Below, in pieces: positions 55,601 through 63,983 of a stretch of 64,000 bases of DNA; within the stretch, counting starts at the first letter, position 1, and each line of letters starts with the position of its first letter. The notes under the pieces were generated by a model, which ran no database searches, was not told where the DNA came from, and was given only the letters and a program-made list of their open reading frames with translations. The translations under genes and the position numbers were made by a program. This DNA is from Diplonema papillatum (taxonomy: Eukaryota; Euglenozoa; Diplonemea; Diplonemida; Diplonemidae): contig JAPJBO010000532.1 in NCBI GenBank assembly GCA_030068145.1, positions 62,001 through 126,000 of the forward strand, given 5' to 3'.

Positions 55601-55840
55601 CTGGTTGTAGAATCTTCTACACACGAACCCGAAGTCGTGAGAACTCTTGTCGACCGGGAGAATTACGAGGTCCTTGTGCAGTTCTCGCAGGCGTCGACGC
55701 GATGTGGTTGTCACCTCCGGTTCGGCACCAATACGCGTCACGCCGACGGTCGACATTATCTTCTCCCGCAGCAGTCTGGCGAAACTAGGCGGGGAGTCAT
55801 TAAAGTACCCCTCGACGAACAAAGCCACCGCCCTATCCAC
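52658..55840 (-). CDS. Reverse transcriptase-USP protease-zinc finger polyprotein
   Basis: At least 1,060 residues from 55840 (numbering used here); the frame is open further upstream to about 56100. Reverse transcriptase motif A is TWDFTTMYDQL (Asp233), motif B QILGIPMGANASPDIANLF (332-350), motif C RRFIDDLLCFG (Asp382, Asp383). All catalytic Asp are present. After a basic linker (620 or so; RKGHKRKA and ASKRRRS) comes a USP domain: Cys box GLPNLGNTCFFGAVLQ (Cys669), RQHDAHEALVAIL, matching the QQDAHE box (about 745), a zinc-knuckle-like CSAC ... CDC, and His box VVHMGEDTASGHYVTYV (His902) with ILFDD (Asp918). The C-terminus has C-x2-C-x19-H-x3-C (1026-1053). The first is the copying enzyme, the second would remove or cut ubiquitin. 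Both look intact. The fusion is one uninterrupted frame. Confidence 0.93.
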   Translation of the reverse strand: MDRAVALFVEGYFNDSPPSFARLLREKIMSTVGVTRIGAEPEVTTTSRRRLRELHKDLVILPVDKSSHDFGFVCRRFYNQDLYTKVNHSVNYAPSEKTPEEVVADHKTYLEQKGLSPTNTLPYLYGTLKLHKEVITMRYIAGVSRKNTVGPGETFPERETRRPDATFSSTTDAQLDLTGLLKSVMEILRREDNDRFNATGFRFFWITESSDDTAFFLKTHVDELSGLVAGTWDFTTMYDQLGLEELLEEIAGTIDEAFAAEAERLGVRVDELVLVRPKSQHGPQKKKRCFAFMLVTDLSSQQAAYSAHDLKALLAFCLANTYVLVNGILMRQILGIPMGANASPDIANLFCYAKEKRYMMRLLAERDIRRATLLSMTRRFIDDLLCFGTKPPPESIYSMGYKQTNACVGDATFLGIRIRHEVSGASGRRYMRLSVLDKAKAYPYRPLAYTSVLSTAPSNFGSSILIGALVRNGRIANNIYDFKTEMNNTVLKLMRRGYRKSVLKSGFRKWLLDTYPEAKFGEHCGKVRGHFFWLIHEVERTLSLPEPAAMDLAIERLLAERPFVKYNGRPQPVPEAEDDSPRSPPTEAPTRQADTTAPRESTRKGHKRKAEEDEQRASKRRRSNVHKPVLTVAPPSTCYRSVVCTHPPSVRHDPTLFGPAGLPNLGNTCFFGAVLQLLLRVGPIREMYWSLAQDLPNCRGFLGDFLAYFAMLSSSRDSGDQRSRDCRRMGVQAILSMFANFCDARQHDAHEALVAILSATSATLGPDETGTPCPGYQLFVTCLENGWTSSVRCSACGRTSSSSQVMQCLQIPCGRKLEDSLHVHGFVNPERVCDCKAVGTVVESMDLRLTAECVLMQFGIYTRNGARRQNDVKLPPFFGPPDHLLRLAAVVVHMGEDTASGHYVTYVAQDTGWILFDDLHVTSVDDIPWGDVYLAAFVRIPRNAHDMTVRAPSPSMVLPTQDRLPDLPAPPGSAGNLMSRQSEGSPDSFCPFGNSPPCPPLPDSQCLTPHGQLFEQQLTGSPVLRCQHCSVECTKDGQTFQGLRGLRAHERRCHLAGVRF

Positions 55841-55905
55841 TTCAGTACAAATAGCTTCGTCGCCGCCATCCGGGCGGAACTTGCGACCTTTGTCGAAGAG
55901 CGTAA

Positions 55906-56857
55906 CTAGTTCGCTGCAGGTGTCGAGGAGGTGTGCTTGCCCACACGCATGGCCTTGAATGTGGTATCCTTGCAGCAGATACTTTTGACACGGGCAGTCT
56001 TCGGGCGGAGGGGCCGGCTCCGGGGTCGTCTGTCTTGAAACCTCCGTGAAGTTGGAAAGGAGGACCCCGAGAGGGGGTTGAGTGACGTAGAGACTCTCGT
56101 GTTGATGAATTCCGTGGGGTCGGCGAGGAGAGCACGGAGTTGGGCATCATGGCGGAAGATAGCGGCAAGTTTGCGCTCGTCCAGCAGCTTGCTGACCTGT
56201 TGGATGCAGAACCACGGGGTTCGTGCCGCACTTTTCTTCTTTTTCACGAGGTGGTTTTTCTCACCAAGCCGTGCAGTGAGCAGCTCGTCCAGGATCCCCA
56301 CCTTCGGATGCTGCAGGTGTTCGATCATGAACCGCCGAACCCACGTCCGAACCCTGTACACCCGGCTCTTCATCCACGGGTTCACGTCATACTCCCGCAG
56401 TGCGTCCTCCTCCAGTCCGAAGAGGTGCTGCAACTGCCTACGGATGCCGAAGAATCTACCCCGTCCCTGGTTGATCCGTATCTCTTCGCCATCCACGTGA
56501 ACCCACGGCTCCCCACGCTCGCGTGAAGCTCCTTGGGCGTCCCGTTCGTTGCCCGGTGCCTTTGTGAACGATGGTGCAGTGCGGGGCTTTTTCCTCCGTC
56601 TGTTCAAATCGCTGGCTGTCCTCACCGTGTTGAACATCGGCTGCAGCATCGCGATGAACGCCATCTCTATCGGCTCCGACACCCTGTCGAACGAACTCCC
56701 GTCGGAGTAAAACGCACCAGGGATGTCGTAGAGCACGAAAGCGTACGGCGGGGAAGGGAGGTTCTGTAAGTGACGCTTGAACTGGTCCTGTTTGCTGTTC
56801 CTGCCAGACCAGTGTTTGGCGACCCTTTCCTGCATCGTCTTGCCTGTCTTGCCGTGA
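55906..56857 (-). CDS. GIY-YIG endonuclease part of the retroelement, 5'-truncated
   Basis: Frame with MQERVAKHWSGRNSKQDQFK preceded in frame by HGKTGKT; a stop lies just upstream inside the foldback junction. YAFVLYDIPGAFYSDGSSFD and EMAFIAMLQPMFN complete the GIY-YIG core. A long region follows (FFGIRRQLQHLFGLEEDALR, then DPTEFINTR) equivalent to the linker before the reverse transcriptase in such elements. The frame then ends at 55906, while the next frame is already open and reads CPCQKYLLQGYHIQGHACGQ, a CxC ... GH block that clearly belongs to the same protein. The frame change thus lies in 55910-56105. Confidence 0.85.
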
Positions 56858-56861
56858 GGGG

Positions 56862-57592
56862 GGAGACGCTACCTGTCACTCTCTAAGGTGGTCACCACGG
56901 TGGGCGGTCAGAAAAAAAAAAATTTCTTTTTGCCCCAAATACCCCAAATACCACACTTTGGAAAACTTTTGTGGGCCCACTTTTGGCAGGGAATTTTGAC
57001 CATTTCACCTTAGAAAATTTGACCACCACCCAGCCTCCAAGGCAACTGCACTGTAGAGGGGGGGGGGATTGCAAGAACGTGCTTGGAATGGATATGTGCT
57101 CAACACCGCACTGGTCCCGTCTGCGCCGTGTTTCGGTCCTTTAAGCCACGGACACATAAGGCGGACCATCATCAGCGTGGAACCTGAGTGTCTGCAGACA
57201 GGACTGCGGTGTGAGTCTGGTTTGTCAGGCGGCTGATCGTAGCTCGTCACAGCCAGGACCACCCGTGCTACTAGAGCACAGGCGAATCCGTCACGGGGAG
57301 AGGGGGGGGGGGGGGGGGGGTCTGGTTTATCCGGCCATCCGGCCAAAGTGGCTGATCCTTAACAAGAGCGCTGCCCCCCCCCCCCCCCCCCCCCCCCTTC
57401 CACAGTGCAGTTGCCTTGGAGGCTGGGTGGTCGAATTCTCTAAGGTGAAATGGTCAAAATTCCCTGGCAAAAGTGGGCCCACAAAAAATTTTCAAAGTGT
57501 GGTTTTTGGGGTATTTGGGCCAAAAAAAAAATTTTTTTTTCTGACCACCCACCGTGGTGACCACCTTAGAGAGTGACAGGTAGCGTCCCCCC
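56862..57592. mobile_element. Foldback element, about 200-bp inverted arms
   Basis: Left arm 56862-57067 and right arm 57393-57592 are inverted copies (GACGCTACCTGTCACTCTCT on the left, reversed on the right). Both carry an A/T tract (AAAAAAATTTCTTTTTG type). The 325-bp interior holds a repeat D copy between a G tract (57301-57322) and a C tract (57375-57398). The left outer end is where the retroelement nuclease is cut off. Confidence 0.9.
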
Positions 57593-58248
57593 TCCACAGT
57601 GAAAATAGCCTGTATATAGGGGGGGGGGGGTCAGGTCAGATTCTGCCAACGACTCCGCAATCTGGCCGCTTAGGGCCACCCCTGGGGGGCATGCATAAAA
57701 ATAAGGCCACGGGTAACGGGTAACGGGTAACGGGGGTATCTCCGGATCCCGGGTCACCCACACTATGAACACGCGATGTCACATTATGTACATGCCTAAC
57801 CCCCGGCATATGGACCGGATGTGCTCAGGAGCTGACAGAAACCCCAGATCCTCCTTTCAAGGGCGAATATGGCGGGCCAGCCGGCCATAGTCTACCCAAA
57901 TATCGACATGCTCCAGGCCAGGCCCGCACCCCACGGGTGGTCGGCGGCAGTCAGCCAGCGTGCCAGCCAGCGTGCTCGGTGTTAGGGTACGTCACCTGCT
58001 CACGCTATCCTTGGAATCTGCAGGCGGCAGGGTCTAGGCTCCCCTGTGTGATCGTGACCCGCTCCTTGTCCACACGGCTTTCTTTGCTGCCCCTCCGTCT
58101 TCCCCGTCCATCCATCCATAACCTGCTGACAGATTTCCCGCTGTCCCTTACCTGCCCTTGGGCTGACTCCTCGAAACATCCAGGGGGGGCCCTCCAAAAA
58201 CATCCGGGGGTGGGGGGGTGGTGGTGAAGACAAAGACGTTCAGTTCTG

Positions 58249-59277
58249 ATGCTGGTGTTTGATGTATTCGACAGTCTGAGCAGCCATTCTGCAAAGACGA
58301 AGAGTCGCCTCTTCAAGCAGCTCATCGATGCAGGGTGCAAGGAGGGCGACAGGGTCGAGGTGAGCCGCACAGCGCAGTCGACAAGCACTTCTGTCGTCCA
58401 CATTGAAGCCGAGCTACGCTCTGCAACAGAGGTGCTCCTGCAAATCGAGGCACCATCGGGTTTGCAGTCTCTCCATAAGCTTGTGCAGGAAGCTTTTGAC
58501 ACCATGTTGCAGTTCAACGATGACCAACGGGCTATTCTGAAGATCTTGAAGTTTTTCTACTTCGATCTAAGCAACATGAGCACTGCCGAGATTGCTGCGT
58601 ACGGCAACAATGAGCTTCAGGAACTGCAGGGGCCAATCCTTTCACGACTGGGTGCTGAAGGGATCGACCTCAAACAGGCCTGGTGCAGTGCCAAGGCCCT
58701 TGCGGCAGGGATGAGCAGTGGCTCCAGCTTGCGCTGCGTGACATGCAGTCTTCGCGAGACGGACATAGAGCACAACGTTTTTCTTGCTGATGTGCTTGAG
58801 GGAATAGCTCTACTTGGCAGTGTGTCGTGCTGTTCTATTGAATCTCACTTTGCAGCGGTACGGCAGCGGCTTGGACTGTCTCGCACAAAGCTTCGTATCA
58901 CACTTCTTGAGGCTGAGCTGTTTGTGCATGAACTAGGACCAAGCCCCGCTACATGCCGCGAGTTTGTTCAGACTGGAGTGCGCTCTTTCTTTGGTGATCG
59001 AAAGAGGAGAGCCCCAGGAGGTGGCCGCAAGAGGCTAGGACCAAAGCCCACTCGGTTACAGGTAATTGAAGAGGGCCTTCGAAGTCAGTGCCTCCTGCGC
59101 GAATACGAGGACGAAGAAGACAGCGAGGAAGATGAGGAGTGCGAGGAAGATGAAGAAGATGAAGAGTGCGAAGAAGATGAAGAGGAGTCTGAAAACGAGG
59201 ACCTTGAAGAAGATGAAGAAAGCGAGGAAACAGAAGACAGCCCAAAGAATGTCAGAAAAAGAGCGCGCCGAAAATAG
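58249..59277 (+). CDS. hAT-like transposase C-terminal part
   Basis: 342 residues on the plus strand, the only accepted plus-strand frame. YGNNELQELQGPI and the segment LADVLEGIALLGSVSCCSIE with SHFAAVRQRLGLSRTKLRIT resemble the C-terminal dimerisation region of hAT (ZNF862-like) transposases (cERxFS..k..R..L pattern). It ends in a basic patch and a long Glu/Asp-rich tail from a GAAGATGAA microsatellite. The N-terminal half with the BED finger and catalytic Asp residues is not seen upstream, so the copy is probably internally deleted, or has introns I cannot resolve. MLVFDVF is only the first ATG and may not be the real start. Confidence 0.55.
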   Translation: MLVFDVFDSLSSHSAKTKSRLFKQLIDAGCKEGDRVEVSRTAQSTSTSVVHIEAELRSATEVLLQIEAPSGLQSLHKLVQEAFDTMLQFNDDQRAILKILKFFYFDLSNMSTAEIAAYGNNELQELQGPILSRLGAEGIDLKQAWCSAKALAAGMSSGSSLRCVTCSLRETDIEHNVFLADVLEGIALLGSVSCCSIESHFAAVRQRLGLSRTKLRITLLEAELFVHELGPSPATCREFVQTGVRSFFGDRKRRAPGGGRKRLGPKPTRLQVIEEGLRSQCLLREYEDEEDSEEDEECEEDEEDEECEEDEEESENEDLEEDEESEETEDSPKNVRKRARRK

Positions 59278-59639
59278 GATCCTCATCGTTCTTCAGGGTC
59301 ATCTCGTTTTTTTCTTGAGGCTGACACCGAGCTCTTACCAGTGTTTTTTTGAGTACCAGCCCTCGGGGTTCGCTACGAGCAGCACCATTTCCGTGCCCCT
59401 TCGCCCTTTGTACAGTCCCGAGGTTTTGAAAGCACCTCCTCCATCCGGCTCTTTGAGAGTTCAACCATCTTCGGCACGTGTTGCTGATTCTTTGGTGCCG
59501 TCGCTTGTGCTTTATTGCCAACTTCAGCCCCTCCCCCCCCCGTCTCTTTCGCCCCTCCCTTTCGTATCGAGTCCGATCAGAACTCCGAGTACTTTGCTGG
59601 CTGCGTTTTTGCAGTACTCATTTTGTTTTGTATGTCTTT

Positions 59640-60085
59640 CGTGAGTCTTGAGCATTCTTTTTGGTCCAGTTTGGGCCTCAGCCGCAGTCCACCAGCATGC
59701 TGCACCTCAGGCGCGCTGGCCTCAAGCCCAGTCCACTTCAGCCACAGTCCACCCAGCGTGCTGGGCTTCGGCATTCCACCTAGTGTCATCTTTCGTGAGT
59801 CTTGAGCATTCTTTTTGGTCTCAGCGTTCTTCTTGTTTTAGCGTTTGGGCCTCAGGCGCGCTGGCCTCAAGCCCAGTCCACTTCAGCCACAGTCCACCCA
59901 GCGTGCTGGGCTTCGGCAGTCCACCTCAGCAATAGCCCACCCAGTATGCCGGGCCTCAGGCACAGTCCACCCGACGTACTGGGCCTCACGCACGCCGGGC
60001 CCCGGCGCAGTCCACGCGCAGTCCACTCGGCGCGCTGGGCCGCAGCAACGCACCCACCATGCTGGGCCTCAGGAGCAGCCCACCT
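59640..60085 (+). repeat. Degenerate GTCCAC...GCTGGGC repeat
   Basis: GGCGCGCTGGCCTCAAGCCC with CAGTCCACTTCAGCCACAGT recurs at 59711 and 59855; a shorter CAGTCCACCC...GGGCCTCA motif continues to 60080. TTCGTGAGTCTTGAGCATTC is duplicated at 59638 and 59791. Inside the hAT element, downstream of its frame. Confidence 0.85.
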
Positions 60086-60494
60086 CAGCCACAGTCGGAT
60101 AAAAATAAGGACGGGTAACGGGTAACGGGTAACGCCCCCCCAGAAGGCCGATTCTTATTTTTATGCATGCTGGGGGGGGGGGGACAGAAGGCTTTACCTG
60201 AATGGTGGTCGTAAAGGGTGAAAAGCAAGACGGAAATCTACTGGAGAGTAGTTGATCAGGGGGGAGCATGCTTATCACTTCAATTGAGCTTCATCGGTGG
60301 GCGTGAGCTTCGTGAGCGGGGTCGTCGTCCCGCAGCTGCGCATGGCGTCCTCAAGTCAAACTTCAGAAGGTCCTTCGTCAGCCGGACTCCGAGTCGCTCT
60401 CCCGCGGCCGCCACTGGCTGTGCCAGGGTGACGTCACGCTGTAGAGACGGTCCGGACAACAACTTTAGGACTTCCAGCCATCCACCCAGCGACG

Positions 60495-60715
60495 CCGGGG
60501 GAAATACTCGAGGGACTGCCTTGTGCTCATTTCGAAGGAGGCTAGAGGAGAAAACAATACAACTACAAAGTGGGTCTTTTTTGATGAACGCTTACGCCCG
60601 CCACTAAACCCAGATCTACCTGTGTTTCGTGTGGGCTACAGAACAGTTACCTCCTTTGATCTATCGCAACTGGCAGTCTCCTCAAGCACTTCCTACAAAG
60701 CTTATACAAAAAGAA
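60495..60715. repeat. Dispersed repeat B, copy 4
   Basis: ATACTCGAGGGACTGCCTTG through GAACGCTTACGCCCGCCACT to TCCTCAAGCACTTCCTACAA, as at 1880-2180. Confidence 0.85.
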
Positions 60716-60739
60716 TTCTCGAGGGGGGGGCAGAATCTC

Positions 60740-60890
60740 CCTGAGTTGCACCCGCGTCTCAGAGTGCATAGGGCCTGCATCTTGATGGCGTTGCAGCGGT
60801 CTTCGTCTTCGCAGTTCAGCTGCTAGCGCTGCGCTTCGGCGTCGAGCATCTCCTTGATGCGGTCGCCGTACTCACGGTGCAACGCCCAGT
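60740..60890 (-). pseudogene. Fragment of the coiled-coil exon, 9 kb from the source
   Basis: GAGTTGCACCCGCGTCTCAG through TTGATGGCGTTGCAGCGGTC to GATGCGGTCGCCGTACTC match 51670-51815 in order, with small indels (an inserted ATAG, a lost CCCCTTG) that break the frame. Both ends are truncated. Confidence 0.9.
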
Positions 60891-61012
60891 GTCCAAATTG
60901 CCGTCATTGGATTGATGTTGAACCGGGTAAAACCTGGGAGGGACTTGCGCAGCTCTTTTGTCTTGGAGCTAAATACCTACCGAAAATCAGTACGTAGGGT
61001 CAGTAGGACCTT

Positions 61013-61090
61013 TTGATCATGATCATTTGCCAATTTGGCACCTGAAACCACAGCCAGAATTTGGGCTCAGGGTAGTGCGGTCAGTGACAA
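61013..61090. repeat. Repeat F fragment, inverted relative to 6965
   Basis: TTTTGATCATGATCATTTGCC and GGGCTCAGGGTAGTGCGGTC match the palindrome arms at the window's end. Confidence 0.8.
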
Positions 61091-63185
61091 CCCTAGCTTC
61101 TCTTTCTACTTTCTCCTACTCTGTGCGGTGTACGGTTTCTCACGCGCACAACCGTGTTGTTCTGGGAATAATAACGGAAACTGCAAGTTCAAAGAAAACG
61201 GCGAAAAGCAACGTGCAGTCATGGAGAGGGAAGAGGAGACGCTGGACCCCCCCCAAGGGCCCCGAACGTCGTCGAGGGGTCTTCGTAACCCGCCCGTGGG
61301 GTCTGGTCGCAGAAGATGGAGTGAAAGAGGGTGTGGAACATTTCCGGAGTCGGAGCTTGCGTCTGATAAACGTTCACGCGAAAGAACACGAAACTCTTCC
61401 CGTACCATTTTGATCACCTTTGGTCAGTTGATGCTGATCGTTCCGGTACTTCGTTTATGAGCCAGTCGACGCCTATTTCCTGGAACTGCGCCGAATTGCC
61501 TGCTGCTGGCTATCACAGTGATGCAAGTAATAGTGACTAGTGCAGGCCATCGCTACCACAGATATTCTGCATTCTAACCTCAACGAACCCAGAGTATCAC
61601 GGGCTATCACAGGCTATCACAGGCAAGCATATAGTCTATCAGCAGGGGGCGCACCGGCTCAGTACAGTTTCGTTGGCTTCGTTTTCTTTTTCAGAGTGAA
61701 AGTTCGCTTGAAACTCCGGGGTTTTAAAGTCTCCGGGTGACCTTCGTCGATAAGGGAAGATATTCTTTGTGCTCTGAGTGTCGTAAGAGTGGTGGTTACA
61801 CGAGGTAAATCGGTGGGTACCTTGGTCGTTGGTCATTGGTGGTTTCGGCCAGTGTCCACATACCGTACTTACGGTTTTCATGTGCAACCGTTGTTTCCGG
61901 AAATGTTCCCGTCAGTACCAATGCACTACTAAGAAAAAATAAAAAGGTCAAGGAATAGTTGACCCGCAGCTCTTTGTGGGATCGGTCCTGCTTTGGTTTA
62001 CATAAGGTTCCGACTCGACGCAATCGTGGTTCGCAAGAGGTCTAGTCAACTATTAAACTCCAGGCTTTGAAAGAAACTTTTCGGCAGCATAGCCCGCCTG
62101 AAACTCCGGGCTTTCAAGGAGAGTTTCGGCAATATAGGGTATGTCCTTTATATGTCTAGATCACAAGAAATCGGTAAAAATCACAAAAAGATCGTTCTAA
62201 ATCACAAGAAATCATCAGGAATCGTCGTCTTGTTGCGTTAGTGGGGAGTCATTTGCATGCAAATGAGTACCACACTATCAAAAATCACACGGAATCACAA
62301 CAGATCACATGACAGCCCATGATAATTTGTGATCCTCCCCGTCGACCCGACGACCATGACCACCCCAATACGAGCATGTTTTTGAAGGTGGTGGTTACAA
62401 CGTGGGGAGAGTCTCGGTGTGTATTCCCTGGTTGTTGTGTTGATCGTTGGTGGCTATCTCTCAGCAAAAGAAACGCCAGGCCTGCGTCTTTTTAGAGGGA
62501 AGCGCATGGCAGAATGAGCAAGAGTTTGGGAGGAGGCGGGGTTTCAAGTTGACAGTCACTCTGGCGTTACCAAAAAGACCAAACCCAGCAGGATCAAAGA
62601 ATGTCAGTCTCACCTTCCTCTTTCTTTTGCGATGATTTGGGGGGCAACCGTGAGAAATCAAAAAGGTAGTACACCATGGCCCCTACACTAAAAAGTTGCA
62701 ACAAGTTAGCGTTGCACTCACTTGCTTGCAAAATGACTCCCCGCCAACGCAACAAGAAGACGAAACAAGTTGTGAAAAGTTGTGTATTGAGAGTCAGGTA
62801 GGTAAATCAAAGACTGGAAAATGAAAGTGACTGGTATCCATAGGGCGAGAACGCTAATCACTAGAGTGAGCCAATCACATTCTGAATCCGCTCTAGTGAC
62901 ATTACCTTAGCTAACTAATCTGGCATGACCTCGCCTCTGAGCTGGAAGCAAGTTCGAGGCCGAGCTGGGGCACTTTTTTTCTTCTGGGTTTGCCCCTGTC
63001 CTCCCTACACGAGGGCCTGGAGGGGGGGCAACCGCAGCATATGGAGGACATGCCCAAGCTCTAACAAGTTGTAAAAAGCTGCAACAAGTTGTGAAAAGTT
63101 GTGTATTGATCTAGTGTGGTACTCATTTGCATGCAAATGACTCCCCACTAACGCAACAAGAAGGTATTGATCCGAGATTCTGTGA
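61091..63185. other. Gene-free, repeat-rich stretch
   Basis: Holds a satellite-start relative (61535-61580), an IT element end (61693-61745), a repeat C piece (61955-62050), and palindromes with ATTTGCATGCAAAT at 62250-62264 and 63128-63141, each flanked by ACTCCCC or inverse. No supported gene. Confidence 0.55.
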
Positions 63186-63328
63186 AGTTTTGTTTGTGCG
63201 TGCCGGTTGATCGTTTTTCCCACTTGTATTTACCCTGTGTATATTCAGGCAAGGAATTCTGATCAACCACCGAAACACGTTGCCTACGTACTTTTATCCT
63301 GCACAATACATTGAAGGAACCCGCAAGA
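63186..63328. repeat. Dispersed repeat G, copy
   Basis: Near-identical to 7690-7850 (TTGATCG, CACTTGTATTTACCCTGTGT, AAGGAATTCTGATCAACCAC). Confidence 0.85.
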
Positions 63329-63330
63329 TT

Positions 63331-63983
63331 GAGAGAGAGAGAGAGACGAGTTAGAGTGCAGGGACCATCTCTCCGGGGAGTTTCCGGTCTCCTCGCTGAG
63401 ATTGATGACGACAGCACCAAAAATAGGTGGATTTCGTTGACCGCACTACCCTGAGCCCAAATCCTGGACGTGGTTTCAGGTGGCAAATCTGGCAAAATAT
63501 CATGATCAGAAGGTCCTACTTGGGCGGTTCAGTTTCCTCACACGTTGCATGTGGCTAAAAACTCTGAGTTTAATTTTCCCCACTAAACTGGCGCGCGTCC
63601 GTTGGACGACTCGGAAACGAAAGAGTGAAGAGATAATCAACAGAGAGCTTCAATCCCTCGCCAGGGCTCGCACAGGCTTGGTGTTTGCGGCAGCGTTGTC
63701 CGGGTCGTCCAACGGACGCGCGCCAGTTTAGTGGGGAAAATTAAACTCAGAGTTTTTAGCTACATGCAACGTGTGAGGAAACTGAACCGCCCAAGTAGGA
63801 CCTTCTGATCATGATATTTTGCCAGATTTGCCACCTGAAACCACGTCCAGGATTTGGGCTCAGGGTAGTGCGGTCAACGAAATCCACCTATTTTTGGTGC
63901 TGTCGTCATCAATCTCAGCGAGGAGACCGGAAACTCCCCGGAGAGATGGTCCCTGCACTCTAACTCGTCTCTCTCTCTCTCTC
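63331..63983. mobile_element. 650-bp foldback palindrome
   Basis: Arms 63331-63610 and 63704-63983 are inverted copies over about 280 bp with almost no differences (for example GTGGCTAAAA against GTAGCTAAAA), around a 93-bp spacer. Each arm ends in (GA)n then GTTAGAGTGCAGGGACCATC, which is also the start of repeat A. No coding capacity. Arm pieces (repeat F) are dispersed elsewhere in the window. Confidence 0.95.

Larger units (their letters stand above)
52658..56857 (-). mobile_element. Penelope-like retroelement encoding GIY-YIG nuclease, reverse transcriptase, USP protease and zinc finger
   Basis: About 4.2 kb of coding sequence on the minus strand in two frames. The 5' part (56857-55906) has a GIY-YIG endonuclease: an HGKTGKT YIG-like motif, RVAKHW, then a catalytic-type Glu and final Asn in IEMAFIAMLQPMFN. 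The 3' part (to 52658) has the reverse transcriptase, a USP-type deubiquitinase and a C-terminal zinc finger. The nuclease being N-terminal fits the permuted Penelope-like clades (Chlamys/Naiad group). The 5' end is cut off at the foldback element starting at about 56862, and one frame change separates the parts, so this copy is probably dead or needs frameshifting. Confidence 0.88.
57690..60169 (+). mobile_element. hAT-type DNA transposon with 8-bp target duplication
   Basis: The left end CATGCATAAAAATAAG (57690) and the right end, its inverted copy CTTATTTTTATGCATG (60154-60169), are terminal inverted repeats. Both are flanked by CTGGGGGG (57682-57689 and 60170-60177), an 8-bp duplication as hAT elements make. 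Subterminal (GGGTAAC)3 tracts lie at 57710-57732 and 60114-60135. Inside is one transposase-like frame at 58249. Confidence 0.72.

Noticed and set aside
57705..57735. Telomeric repeat (GGGTAAC)n
   Set aside because: Only three heptamers, present at both ends of a transposon; explained as subterminal sites.
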